Below, piece by piece: positions 1-7,697 of a DNA stretch of 20,203 nucleotides; within the stretch, counting starts at the first letter, position 1; every line of letters starts with the position of its first letter. Below the pieces are notes generated by a model. That model did not search any database. It was given only the letters and a program-made list of their open reading frames with translations, and was not told the origin of the DNA. The DNA is from a virus. The stretch lies in the IMG/VR virus record IMGVR_UViG_3300024518_002387, positions 1 through 20,203 of that record, one strand, 5' to 3'. The position numbers were made by a program, and so were the translations under genes.

Positions 1-474
1 TTTCCTGGTAGTTACCCAGTAATCAGATACTAGATAAGTATTATCTGCAAATAACCTGGTATGCGGAATATCTAAATTGTTAAATATATTATTTTCTACA
101 GTCCAGTCTAAATATTTAAACCTAATCTGTGCTTTAAACTTAGGCTGTTGTGTTCTAAGAACTTTAGTAAAGTTACTACTATGAGAAGTATTATCTAAGA
201 TGTAACTATATAAGCTGTTACCAGCTTTACCAGTTAGTTCTTTTAACATACTTATAGGGGAAAAAGATAGTTTACCCTTATACCTGGCATTATCTACAAA
301 ATATAATTTGTTTTGATATGCTTGAAATCGACATCTCGGAGTTTTGTCTGGTCTAAAAGGAGACTTATAGTATCTTCCTATTTTTGGATAATATCCCAGC
401 GCTAATCTGAAAAGTTCTTCTTCTGATACTTTTTTTAATACCTCTTCTATTGTAATAGTTCTTCCACCAAACAT
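1..474 (-). CDS. DnaG-like DNA primase, N-terminal part (cut by window edge)
   Basis: The frame is open from an ATG at 474 to the left edge (158 codons), so the gene continues outside the window. Residues about 25-50 read LGYYPKIGRYYKSPFRPDKT followed by PRCRF. This resembles the N-terminal CHC2 domain of DnaG-type primases, where the usual motif is CPFHxxKTPS. Here the first Cys is Ser and the His is Arg, so the zinc ligands appear to be missing while the PF..DKTP core is kept. The role would be RNA primer synthesis beside the DnaB-like helicase further upstream. The start follows an A-rich run. The frame stays open back to a stop at 526-528, so a longer N-terminus from a non-ATG start is possible. 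The catalytic TOPRIM domain is not in the window, so the assignment rests on this motif and the replication context. Confidence 0.6.
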   Translation of the reverse strand, partial: MFGGRTITIEEVLKKVSEEELFRLALGYYPKIGRYYKSPFRPDKTPRCRFQAYQNKLYFVDNARYKGKLSFSPISMLKELTGKAGNSLYSYILDNTSHSSNFTKVLRTQQPKFKAQIRFKYLDWTVENNIFNNLDIPHTRLFADNTYLVSDYWVTTRK

Positions 475-521
475 TTCTTTTTTTTTTTCAATTAATTCTG
501 CTATTATTAATAGTCTGCCAT

Positions 522-824
522 TTAATTAATTTCGTGTAAAACTTTCATTTTCTTGGCTAAAAGCCATGTTCCTCCTTGATATGCAGATCTTTCAAGTTCT
601 ATAACGCCGTCTAATTCTACTTTAACCCATACTCGGTTCTTGTGACTTAAATGTGGTGCTTTCATTTCTGAAGTACAGTGCCAGAATGGTCTGATTTTAT
701 ATCCTTTTGTAGGATAATTTTTTGCTTCTAACCAAATACCGATAGGTATTCTCTCTGTTTTATTAATAAACAAAGAGGTTAAATTACCGTCTTTAAGCTT
801 TCTAACTAATTTATAAGCTATCAT
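522..824 (-). CDS. Conserved phage-type hypothetical protein, 100 aa
   Basis: A 100-residue basic protein with no signal peptide or membrane segment. The ordered pattern GIWLEA, KGYKIRPFWHCT, APHLS, RVWVKVEL and GGTWLLAKKMKVL resembles a small uncharacterised protein I associate with phages of gut Bacteroidota; that is recollection, not a search result. The conserved Trp, His and Cys residues suggest a compact fold. It lies downstream of a strong intrinsic terminator (841-864) and just upstream of the primase fragment, so it may begin a new transcription unit with the primase. Function unknown. Confidence 0.75.
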   Translation of the reverse strand: MIAYKLVRKLKDGNLTSLFINKTERIPIGIWLEAKNYPTKGYKIRPFWHCTSEMKAPHLSHKNRVWVKVELDGVIELERSAYQGGTWLLAKKMKVLHEIN

Positions 825-834
825 TTTAAATGAT

Positions 835-864
835 AATTAAATAGGGGAGCTTACACTCCCCTAT
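835..864 (-). terminator. Intrinsic terminator after the 301-aa gene
   Basis: Bases 841-864 form a perfect 9-bp stem (ATAGGGGAG / CTCCCCTAT) with a 6-base loop. On the minus strand the stem is followed by a T-rich stretch (TTTAATT). It lies 9 bases past the stop of the gene ending at 873, where transcripts from the helicase/Sak4 block would end. Confidence 0.85.
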
Positions 865-872
865 TCAGTATT

Positions 873-1778
873 TTACTTAAGCCAAGTATTAGTAGGGGTA
901 GCCGGACTCACAGTTTCATTAGGCACTGCGCCTTCTATATTGGTACAATTTTCTTCATTAAATTCCTGGAATTTATATGTATAGAGTTTTGTAGTTAAAG
1001 TTAAACCCTGTTCTATTCGCTTATTAACTATAGTTCTTAACCTATTATGCATTCTTTCGTCTAGTTTGTTATAGTAACTAAAGAATGTATCTGTATTGGA
1101 CAATATATCTTGTCTGTGTTTGAAGGTTTCTACACCTTCGTCAGAAACAACTGTTTTCTTGGTTACTACATATAAACCAACAATCTGCATTTCGTTGTCT
1201 CTAGTGTATTCTATAAAGGTTTTTAGGCCGTCTAAGCTGTTATTATATAACTCATCAAAGGTCATATTATACTTGCTTAGGTCAGCTCTCCAATCTGCAT
1301 CTGCATTTTTTGGAGAATATTTTACTAATCTTTGCATGAAGTTATTAATATTTTCTTCACCATATCGCAAAGGTACTAAAGAATCTGTATCAATCCAAGT
1401 TACTTTAGCATTATCAATAATTTCTTGTTTATCTGTTACATAATAAGTACTTTGTCCTAATTTATCTATATACCGCATTTTACCATTGGCAGCAGTCACA
1501 GTATTTAAGGACAAATTGAATGTAATTGGAGTGTATGCTTTAGTTAAATCACTAGTTACCCAGAAAGTAATAGGACGTTCCATACGTCCGTTGTGTGGAT
1601 TTTCCCTTAGCTCATAATTAGGAGTCCAGGTTATGTCTCTATCAAGAAGTTCTGCCAATTCCTCGGTAGAGGGGTTTACTGCACATAAAGTTAATGGTGC
1701 TAGTCCTGTGTAAAGACTAAAAGTTGATGATGTTGCGGTATTTTCACCGCCAAACATTGTTGTTTTAGAATCGTTCAT
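873..1778 (-). CDS. Unknown protein of the replication block, 301 aa
   Basis: A soluble 301-residue protein that I do not recognise. It has a Ser/Thr-rich N-terminus, a central region rich in aromatic and acidic residues (FWVTSDLTKAYTPITFNLSL; later SYYNKLDERMHNRLRTIVNK) and a disordered Pro/Thr-rich tail ending in NTWLK. It is the last gene before a strong terminator and sits directly downstream of the Sak4-like ATPase. In many phages that ATPase is encoded with a single-stranded DNA-binding or annealing protein, so a role as SSB or recombination partner is a reasonable guess from position only. No OB-fold or other diagnostic motif can be seen by eye. Confidence 0.85.
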   Translation of the reverse strand: MNDSKTTMFGGENTATSSTFSLYTGLAPLTLCAVNPSTEELAELLDRDITWTPNYELRENPHNGRMERPITFWVTSDLTKAYTPITFNLSLNTVTAANGKMRYIDKLGQSTYYVTDKQEIIDNAKVTWIDTDSLVPLRYGEENINNFMQRLVKYSPKNADADWRADLSKYNMTFDELYNNSLDGLKTFIEYTRDNEMQIVGLYVVTKKTVVSDEGVETFKHRQDILSNTDTFFSYYNKLDERMHNRLRTIVNKRIEQGLTLTTKLYTYKFQEFNEENCTNIEGAVPNETVSPATPTNTWLK

Positions 1779-1825
1779 TAAATTTTAAAATTTTTTGGTT
1801 TAGTTATTAAATAGAATATTATTTT

Positions 1826-2608
1826 TTATTCCGGTTTAAAAATTTCTTCCCAATAAGTTATAAGTTCTCCTGTTTCTAATTTTTCAGAGATTACGAATTC
1901 CTTATTAGATAAATGTGGTGGTCGTGCTCCACAAACTAATTCTTCACTAGTTTTAAATGAGATCATGTTTATTGGTTTGTCTTTTATTCTGTATATAAAA
2001 CCAATAGCGTCTACATCTGCAGCTACTATATTTCTAAGTTTACCCGTTAGATCTATATCTCTAGCTGTCAAACTCTTACCTTCTTTGGTAATACTTTTAT
2101 CTTTAACATGACCTGCTAAAAGTAAACATTTTCTGCTAAGACCGTTAAATTCTTGGTATATTATTTTAAAGGCTTCTCTTAAGTACCCATAACCAGCCCC
2201 GTTAGGTAAGTTCCTAACAGTAGCTTCTTTAAAGGTTTTACCCATAGGGGTATTTTTATACATATTAGTAGCCAAGTCCCAAGCAACTTCTTCTAGTTCA
2301 GTTACAGTATCAAGTGTGATGTAATCATATATATAGTCTCCAGCTTTAGCATTTTCAAGTTTAATCTTATCTGCTATACCTTTTAAGACACTTAATACGC
2401 TAATATCTTCTTTTCTAGCAATCTCTTTAACATTAAAGATTGCTGCATTTGCAACGTAGTTACTACCTCCTTCTAAATCTATTAGAAGATTATTAGGTAG
2501 ACTAGCAAGTAATTCTGTTTTTCCAGTTTTTGGTGGACTAAATAAGAATAGCTTACTAGGATTTAATGAATGTGCTTTTGCCCTTACTTCAGGCAATTCT
2601 AATTCCAT
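1826..2608 (-). CDS. Sak4-like / RecA-core ATPase
   Basis: A 260-residue P-loop ATPase. Walker A is SPPKTGKT at about residues 24-31, soon after the start. A hydrophobic Walker B-like strand, YDYITLDT, is at about 94-101, and LLLAGHVKD near 165 looks like the sensor strand. Length and layout fit the Sak4-type, RecA-like recombination ATPases of phages (AAA_24 group), which act in single-strand annealing and recombination-dependent replication. The likely start is the ATG at 2608, overlapping the helicase stop as TGATG. A TTG one codon upstream is the less likely alternative. The 1-base overlap with the DnaB-like helicase suggests translational coupling. RAD51/UvsX-type function is inferred from fold and length. 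Confidence 0.8.
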   Translation of the reverse strand: MELELPEVRAKAHSLNPSKLFLFSPPKTGKTELLASLPNNLLIDLEGGSNYVANAAIFNVKEIARKEDISVLSVLKGIADKIKLENAKAGDYIYDYITLDTVTELEEVAWDLATNMYKNTPMGKTFKEATVRNLPNGAGYGYLREAFKIIYQEFNGLSRKCLLLAGHVKDKSITKEGKSLTARDIDLTGKLRNIVAADVDAIGFIYRIKDKPINMISFKTSEELVCGARPPHLSNKEFVISEKLETGELITYWEEIFKPE

Positions 2609-3717
2609 CAAGATTTTTTCTTTTTATTGTTATCTAAAATATCTTGATAAACTTTTGGCATAGATAAACTGTCTGGTAGTGGTAGTTCAGAGAACTCATT
2701 AGTAGCTCCATCGAAGTATAAACCTATTTTTAATCCAGGTCTTCCCAAACGATTTTTTAAGACACTTAAACATCTGTAATTATCTAACAACTTAGTTACG
2801 TCATAACCAAGATGTTTAGTTATTTCATAGCGTACAGGAGCAAATAGTCCTAATACCACATAATCATCTCTTATAACAATTTTATTATCTGCTGCTTTGT
2901 CTAAGGATGGTTCTAATTTATTGTTTTTAAAGTGTTCTACATCCTCTCCAGCAGCCATTAATTGTTGTACATTAACAACTATCCAGCCCCAGTGTTTACT
3001 AATTTGCTTCTTACAATAATCCATACTCCACATAGACATTGTTTGATGTAGTGATTTACCTGATTCTGGAGTCATTAATCCTACGTGGTCTGCTACTACC
3101 AGAATTCTTTCTTCAGGATCATTTGCTTTGTAGTGAGAATAGATCTTTTCAGTTTTACCATTGATTTCTACATTCCTATATATATGTGTACCTTTAAGCT
3201 TAGATATTTCTCTACAAGCTTTATAGCATCCAGTAGGGTTATATACATTATCAATAATAGTAACGTGGTTTAAAATATCTTGCACATCTTTTGAGCAAGC
3301 TTCTATTTTAACTAGAAGCTCATCTGATAGTGCGTGTTTATAGTAACTACTTAGCGCTAGTGTATCTGTTCTTATATTGTATTTAATCTTTAACAGCATC
3401 ACTATAAGACTATCTATAAACTCATTCTCACTCTCCTCAAGAGCAAAGTAAATAGTATGGAACTTCTCTCCAAAGACTTTAAAATAATAAAAAGGCATTA
3501 TAATAGTAAGAAATTTAACTAATTTAGTTTTACCTATACCAGATTGAGAAAGAATCTTGTACATTACTCCAGGAATGAATCCTGGAACTTGTTCGCTAAA
3601 TCTAGGTAAATGTTCATAAAAAGGGATTAAGTTAAATTTTCCTGATTCCCTTCTTAACTTCAAGGCTTTTAATTCCTGAATTCTTTTCTCTATTGAATGC
3701 TCTCTTAATGCAGTCAC
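2608..3717 (-). CDS. DnaB-like replicative helicase
   Basis: A 369-residue protein matching the C-terminal ATPase domain of DnaB-family replicative helicases. Walker A is SQSGIGKT (about 57-64). The acidic FALEES after the second strand (91-96) carries the catalytic Glu. Walker B is ILVVADHVG (205-213), the VVNVQQ strand with sensor Gln lies at 247-252, and the basic KNRLGRPG (321-328) fits the arginine-finger region. It is shorter than cellular DnaB (about 450-470 aa) because the N-terminal primase-interaction domain is mostly absent, which is common in phages. It would unwind the fork as a hexamer. It is coupled to the Sak4-like gene through a TGATG junction. Confidence 0.88.
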   Translation of the reverse strand: MTALREHSIEKRIQELKALKLRRESGKFNLIPFYEHLPRFSEQVPGFIPGVMYKILSQSGIGKTKLVKFLTIIMPFYYFKVFGEKFHTIYFALEESENEFIDSLIVMLLKIKYNIRTDTLALSSYYKHALSDELLVKIEACSKDVQDILNHVTIIDNVYNPTGCYKACREISKLKGTHIYRNVEINGKTEKIYSHYKANDPEERILVVADHVGLMTPESGKSLHQTMSMWSMDYCKKQISKHWGWIVVNVQQLMAAGEDVEHFKNNKLEPSLDKAADNKIVIRDDYVVLGLFAPVRYEITKHLGYDVTKLLDNYRCLSVLKNRLGRPGLKIGLYFDGATNEFSELPLPDSLSMPKVYQDILDNNKKKKS

Positions 3718-3745
3718 TTTTCCATAATTTTATTAGCTAGTCGTT

Positions 3746-3952
3746 TTATTTGATTGCAAAATTATTGTAATCCTCACCTTTCCAATTTGGGTTGTCTGAC
3801 CTAAGCATAGATGAACGACCAGAATTAAAGGCTTTTATAACTGCTTCCTCAATAACAGTGTCCATATCATTTAAGAATGTAGGGGAATCAATATCATTTG
3901 ATTGCTTTACATGTTGTTTTAATACTATTGCTATTCTTCTGCTACGTGTCAT
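3746..3952 (-). CDS. Small hypothetical protein, 68 aa
   Basis: A 68-residue protein with a basic N-terminus (MTRSRRIAIVLKQHVKQ), a helical acidic centre and a C-terminus containing DNPNWKGEDY. It has no membrane segment. It starts 6 bases after the zinc-binding protein and ends 28 bases before the helicase, so it is probably co-transcribed with both. Function unknown; a small replication accessory is possible only from position. Confidence 0.65.
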   Translation of the reverse strand: MTRSRRIAIVLKQHVKQSNDIDSPTFLNDMDTVIEEAVIKAFNSGRSSMLRSDNPNWKGEDYNNFAIK

Positions 3953-3958
3953 TTCGTT

Positions 3959-4201
3959 TTATGAAGTTTTCCAATCTTTACATAATCCCTTTTCTCCAAA
4001 ATCTTCTATATGGTCAATATCATTATGTAAATTGCATCCATTCCAAAAACCTGAAATGGAAGCGCCTTCTTCTGTTCTATGTTCACATGTCCAGCATTGT
4101 TTATTTATTGGATTAAAGGAGCACACTGGTTCATGTAGTTCCATATCTGTTTCTGTGTCTCTGGTAGTTGAGCAAAAATCACATTGAAATACTTTTTTCA
4201 T
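3959..4201 (-). CDS. Small Cys-rich, probable zinc-binding protein, 80 aa
   Basis: An 80-residue acidic protein with seven Cys and several His residues. CDFC at residues 7-10, with HEPVC about fifteen residues later, could form one C2H2/C3H zinc site. CWTC with a following EHRT, then NGCNLH and GLCKDW, could form a second treble-clef or ribbon-like site. It may bind nucleic acid or protein. It sits between the 177-aa protein and the 68-aa protein in the operon leading to the helicase. No named family is recognised. Confidence 0.75.
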   Translation of the reverse strand: MKKVFQCDFCSTTRDTETDMELHEPVCSFNPINKQCWTCEHRTEEGASISGFWNGCNLHNDIDHIEDFGEKGLCKDWKTS

Positions 4202-4219
4202 AAATCACTTAATTATTTA

Positions 4220-4753
4220 TTAAATTTGTTGAGAAGACCAATCACTGGAATCAGTAGTATTTTGATCTAGTTCCCCTACCCAATTAGATAGCTCACTAGA
4301 CTCTTCTGTAGCTCTACCTGTATCTCTTTTAAATATAAAGTAATCAGCTCTTCTTACGTAACGCTTATCAGTGTTACTTAGATAGTAACTAGTAGCCTTT
4401 AATATATCCTCTTCAGAGAATTCTGGATTATCTTTACGCCATCTAGCCATTTTACCTGATACACTTTTAGCATTACCTTTCTTACCAGGCATTCCTATAT
4501 TACTCTTATCAAACAATTCTTGGTAGTCTTGTATAAAATCAGAAGTCTCTGGGTATACTGTAGAAACTGTTTCATAGTCTATGACATTTCTGCCTATTAA
4601 GTTCTTACTAATTAATAAAAATTCGTCATGATCAGAAATAATTACATTATCTGTTAATAAACTGTATCGTAAACAAAATAAATAAGTTATAGCTGAATCT
4701 AAGTTATCTAATTCTAAGCTATTCAATTTATCTATTAGTTGTTCATTTAACAT
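4220..4753 (-). CDS. Unknown protein next to helicase block, 177 aa
   Basis: A 177-residue soluble protein. The first 100 residues are predicted helical and acidic. The C-terminal half has a basic patch, PGKKGNAKSVSGKMARWRKD, followed by EDILKATSYYLSN and YVRRADYFIFKR, and then a Ser/Asp-rich tail. The basic-helical C-terminal half recalls DNA-binding or helicase-loader C-termini (DnaD-like), and it lies a few genes upstream of the DnaB-like helicase. This is a weak structural guess and no named family is recognised. Confidence 0.75.
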   Translation of the reverse strand: MLNEQLIDKLNSLELDNLDSAITYLFCLRYSLLTDNVIISDHDEFLLISKNLIGRNVIDYETVSTVYPETSDFIQDYQELFDKSNIGMPGKKGNAKSVSGKMARWRKDNPEFSEEDILKATSYYLSNTDKRYVRRADYFIFKRDTGRATEESSELSNWVGELDQNTTDSSDWSSQQI

Positions 4754-4775
4754 TTATTGCTGTTTCTTATTTATT

Positions 4776-4958
4776 TTAAAATGCTCTGTTGTTTTCGTCT
4801 ATAATATAAACGTTTTCAAACTCATCAATAGTTTCTTCAATATCAGTAACCTGATGCTCAAAATCAGGATCATCTCTAGCTAATTGTATTAAGTCGCCTT
4901 TATAGTCATTTAGATAATCTAAGACTTTCTCTTTTAAAGATTTATTTGACGGTGTCAT
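4776..4958 (-). CDS. Small acidic hypothetical protein, 60 aa
   Basis: A 60-residue, strongly acidic protein (IEETIDEFENVYIIDENN) with no membrane segment, likely a helical bundle fragment. Its first 17 bases overlap the end of the 145-aa gene, which supports an operon. Function unknown; such small acidic phage proteins are often inhibitors of host factors, but nothing here shows that. Confidence 0.6.
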   Translation of the reverse strand: MTPSNKSLKEKVLDYLNDYKGDLIQLARDDPDFEHQVTDIEETIDEFENVYIIDENNRAF

Positions 4959-5379
4959 TTTTTTTCTTTTGTTTGTTATACCATCTTATAAATTTAACCA
5001 CACTAGTATAAGTAGCTTCCATTTTTGTTTTAAATTCGCTATTATCATATTCCATTTTATAACCTAAAAAGGTTACACTAGAGTTTATAGTAGCCTCATT
5101 TACATTAGTACCAGCATAATAATGTATATTAGTAGATACTCCTAAATTTTGTATCTTTTCAACTACAGGCATTAACCAGTCCCAAGAATTATGGTATTTT
5201 AACCCAGAAACACTCACATAAGAGTTTATAGTAGCCTCATATTCACCAGTAAGAGTATTTTCATTTTTACCTAAATATGGTAAATAATAACCCGAAATGT
5301 TAATATGTTTTCCTGTCTTCCACATTATTTTACCGCCCATAAATTCTGCTATAAGTTTATTACTTTTCTGTATATTCAT
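4942..5379 (-). CDS. Phage-type conserved hypothetical with internal repeat, 145 aa
   Basis: A 145-residue protein whose ends resemble a small uncharacterised family I associate with Bacteroidota and their phages: SNKLIAEFMG at the start, then YHNSWDWLMPVVEKI, and a C-terminus of the type TYTSVVKFIRWYN. Between these sit two copies of an EATINS(Y/S)V segment at about residues 47-56 and 94-103. They are encoded by an identical 20-base DNA repeat at 5080-5099 and 5221-5240. The insertion of Gly/Ser/Tyr-rich sequence around both copies is not what I expect for the family. Function unknown. Confidence 0.8.
   Translation of the reverse strand: MNIQKSNKLIAEFMGGKIMWKTGKHINISGYYLPYLGKNENTLTGEYEATINSYVSVSGLKYHNSWDWLMPVVEKIQNLGVSTNIHYYAGTNVNEATINSSVTFLGYKMEYDNSEFKTKMEATYTSVVKFIRWYNKQKKKNDTVK
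5080..5240. repeat. Two copies of a 20-base direct repeat inside one gene
   Basis: The 20 bases agagtttatagtagcctcat occur at 5080-5099 and again at 5221-5240, 141 bases (47 codons) apart and in the same reading frame. They encode the same EATINS peptide twice. An in-frame exact repeat within a 145-codon gene points to a recent internal duplication or to two insertions of related sequence. Confidence 0.85.
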
Positions 5380-5414
5380 CTTTTCTTTATTGAAATTTAG
5401 ATTTTTAATAATTT

Positions 5415-6635
5415 TTAATAAGTTTTAATAAATTTAGGATCAATTTCTTTTAAAGCATTTTGTAAATAGACTTCGTCTCTAGTATTTCTCATAACTAGTA
5501 CATAAATTATTGGGTGTTCTGCCCTAAAGCATCTACCCAGCATTTGAATAAATGAGAGTTCCTCAGAATCAAGTTGTGTAACTATACCTACCTCTATGTT
5601 TTTAAAATTCATAGATTCGCGTAACATTTTTACTGCAAATATTTCAGAGATTTCACCATTATTAAACTTGTCTATTATAATTTGGTTCTTATCCTTAGCT
5701 CTGTTACTATTTACAGTATTCTTGCTAAAATGCTCTGATTGTTTAATACTTCCTGTAAAACATACAAATCTAGAGCTTTTGTGTTTTTCTATAATAGGTT
5801 TAAGATATTTAGTTTTACAATTAGCTACAAAAGTTTTTCTCTGTGCGCCTAAATTTAACCATTTGTGCTTATAAAAGATACTAAAAGTAGCTCTTCTACC
5901 AAAGTAGTTTATATCTTTAGTTATTAGTTGGTAGTATTCTTGTTCAGTGCAATTAACTGTTAACTGATAATTATCTATCTTTTTTCTTTTTAACTCAGTT
6001 AATTTTCTAATCATTTCTTTAGCAGAACAAAAGAATTTAAGTGCTTTCTTAGCCTTACCCTTTGTTTTAATATACTTTTCAGTGACTTTGTCATCATTAA
6101 GAACACAGTCTACTATATAAATAGTTGGTTCAGGGAGCATGTTGCTGTTTATAGCATTATCCATTGAGATGGTAAACCTATAAACACTCTTATTAGTAAA
6201 TAACTTTTCCAAAGCTCTATATTTAAGTATTGGAATTTTAGCACTTAAAAACACTCTTTTTTCTGAATGAATGGTATTTATCCTTTCTATCCTTAATTCA
6301 GATATTGCTCCATGACACTCATCTAATATTAAATTAGCGTTTGTATTTAAATGCTTATGCAAAGAACTATAACAAAATAATGTTATATACTTTAATAGAT
6401 GTTGATAGCCATGTTTGTTAATTTCTTCTAACCAGTTATTTATATGATTAGTTTCTTTACACAAGATGTACCAGTTGCCTTTTAGTCGGTCTATTATTTT
6501 TAACGCAGCTAAGGTCTTTCCTGCTGAAGTAGCCCATTCTAAAAATAAATTATCGTACTGAGAAATGTAGTTGGTAGCCTCGTGCTGTATTTTTTCTTTT
6601 AATTTATCTTCTGTTTTCATTTTTATGGTAGGCAT
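5415..6635 (-). CDS. SF2 DNA/RNA helicase (UvsW/DEAD-like)
   Basis: A 406-residue superfamily 2 helicase. Motif I is ATSAGKT (35-41), motif II is DECH (105-108), motif III is FLSA (129-132), and motif VI is QMLGRCFR (364-371) with an arginine finger. Motif V is around SMNFKNIEVGIVTQ. Phage proteins of this type (T4 UvsW and relatives) remodel forks and recombination intermediates. Two starts are possible: ATG at 6635, or ATG at 6620 (MKTEDKLK). They overlap the upstream gene by 32 or 17 bases. It is co-transcribed with the PNK-like protein. Confidence 0.85.
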   Translation of the reverse strand: MPTIKMKTEDKLKEKIQHEATNYISQYDNLFLEWATSAGKTLAALKIIDRLKGNWYILCKETNHINNWLEEINKHGYQHLLKYITLFCYSSLHKHLNTNANLILDECHGAISELRIERINTIHSEKRVFLSAKIPILKYRALEKLFTNKSVYRFTISMDNAINSNMLPEPTIYIVDCVLNDDKVTEKYIKTKGKAKKALKFFCSAKEMIRKLTELKRKKIDNYQLTVNCTEQEYYQLITKDINYFGRRATFSIFYKHKWLNLGAQRKTFVANCKTKYLKPIIEKHKSSRFVCFTGSIKQSEHFSKNTVNSNRAKDKNQIIIDKFNNGEISEIFAVKMLRESMNFKNIEVGIVTQLDSEELSFIQMLGRCFRAEHPIIYVLVMRNTRDEVYLQNALKEIDPKFIKTY

Positions 6636-7119
6636 TAGTTAACTCAGAAGCCACTCCAATACCGGCGTAGTCATTTTTAGGCTTTATATATTTAAAATAA
6701 AGTTTTCTAATAATAAACTCTGATACCGGGTTCTCACTTTTGTTATTTAATATTAGGTACTCGTCTAAATTATAACCAACTTTTTTTACTGGTGTTCCAA
6801 TTACTGATACATTAATCCCGTCTTTACGACATTGAGATACTGCGTCATTGATTAAACTTTCTATTTTTTCAGTATCTAGATTATATCCATCTATTATTAC
6901 AGAAAGACCTTGATTAACTGCAGCTTCTATCATACACATAAACATATTTTCGGCTACTCTTATACACGTCTCTGGTTTAAGTTTTTTTATACCCAACATC
7001 TCTATAATCTCTTCTAGAGAAAGTCTTATTCTGGAAGTTGTTACTCCTAACCAACCTTTTATATGCATGTCTTGCCCACAATTAGGCATACCGCTTAAAT
7101 ATTTAACAAATACTACCAT
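6604..7119 (-). CDS. Polynucleotide-kinase-like protein with degenerate P-loop
   Basis: A 171-residue protein with the layout of the small P-loop kinase domain of T4 polynucleotide kinase. It has an N-terminal strand and loop VKYLSGMPNCGQDMHIKGW, then RLSLEEIIEML where such kinases have the R-D lid start. Next comes GLSVIIDGYNLDTEKI, matching the GxxVIIDxTNL strand of the family, and a C-terminal helical region. In the P-loop the expected GxPGSGKS/T reads GMPNCGQD, so the phosphate-binding Lys and Ser/Thr are absent. It is probably a catalytically altered or dead paralogue, or a binding protein. Its end overlaps the SF2 helicase. Confidence 0.6.
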   Translation of the reverse strand: MVVFVKYLSGMPNCGQDMHIKGWLGVTTSRIRLSLEEIIEMLGIKKLKPETCIRVAENMFMCMIEAAVNQGLSVIIDGYNLDTEKIESLINDAVSQCRKDGINVSVIGTPVKKVGYNLDEYLILNNKSENPVSEFIIRKLYFKYIKPKNDYAGIGVASELTNAYHKNENRR

Positions 7120-7121
7120 AC

Positions 7122-7688
7122 TTAAGTTTTAGTATTATTTGTATATCTCATGTATAAATGTCTTTTGTCTTGATGCATATAATTTGGATTCCTGTACTCA
7201 AACATTGATTTAAATTTTAAATACTTAAAAAAAGCATTGTAATGTTCATTTCTTTTACAAAAACTGTATAATTGGTAATTACCACTAAAGAGAATGTCAC
7301 TAAATAAGATACTATAAGCGCATCTACAGTTTTGTACTGAATTTAATATATCATTAAGTGTTTTTATTAACGGTTTGTGTTTCTCTGCACTTAAATCATA
7401 GGGAAACTTGTAGCCAAACAATTCTGCTAAACCACAATTATAGTTTCTTTGTAAAAAAAATTCGACTTTTGTAAACCCTTTCGACAACTTTACATTGTAA
7501 CCATGAAGAGGTTTGTACTCTATTATAAGTGAAAATCCATTTTTTATGGTTACTTCATAAAGTAGATTCTCTTGGTATGGTACCTGTTTCGTTAATACAT
7601 TATATCTACCATAACGATTATTAGTAATAATTACTTCTTCTTTTGGCTTTACTACGTCCTCTGTTTTTTTTATGTCTGATGCATTCAT
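7122..7688 (-). CDS. Unknown protein, 188 aa
   Basis: A 188-residue protein, rich in Tyr, Phe, Lys and Asn, with a charged N-terminal 25 residues. It contains a patch NYNCGLAELFGYKFPYD and Cys residues at NCRCAYS and FCKRN. There is no membrane segment or known motif. It sits between the polymerase 3' exon (9 bases upstream) and the PNK-like gene (2-base gap), so it is translated in the replication operon. Function unknown. Confidence 0.8.
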   Translation of the reverse strand: MNASDIKKTEDVVKPKEEVIITNNRYGRYNVLTKQVPYQENLLYEVTIKNGFSLIIEYKPLHGYNVKLSKGFTKVEFFLQRNYNCGLAELFGYKFPYDLSAEKHKPLIKTLNDILNSVQNCRCAYSILFSDILFSGNYQLYSFCKRNEHYNAFFKYLKFKSMFEYRNPNYMHQDKRHLYMRYTNNTKT

Positions 7689-7697
7689 ATTATAAAA

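Noticed and set aside
3792-4187. Plus-strand frame of 131 codons opposite the zinc-binding gene
   Set aside because: It is antisense to two well-placed minus-strand genes, lacks protein-like composition and has no plus-strand neighbours.
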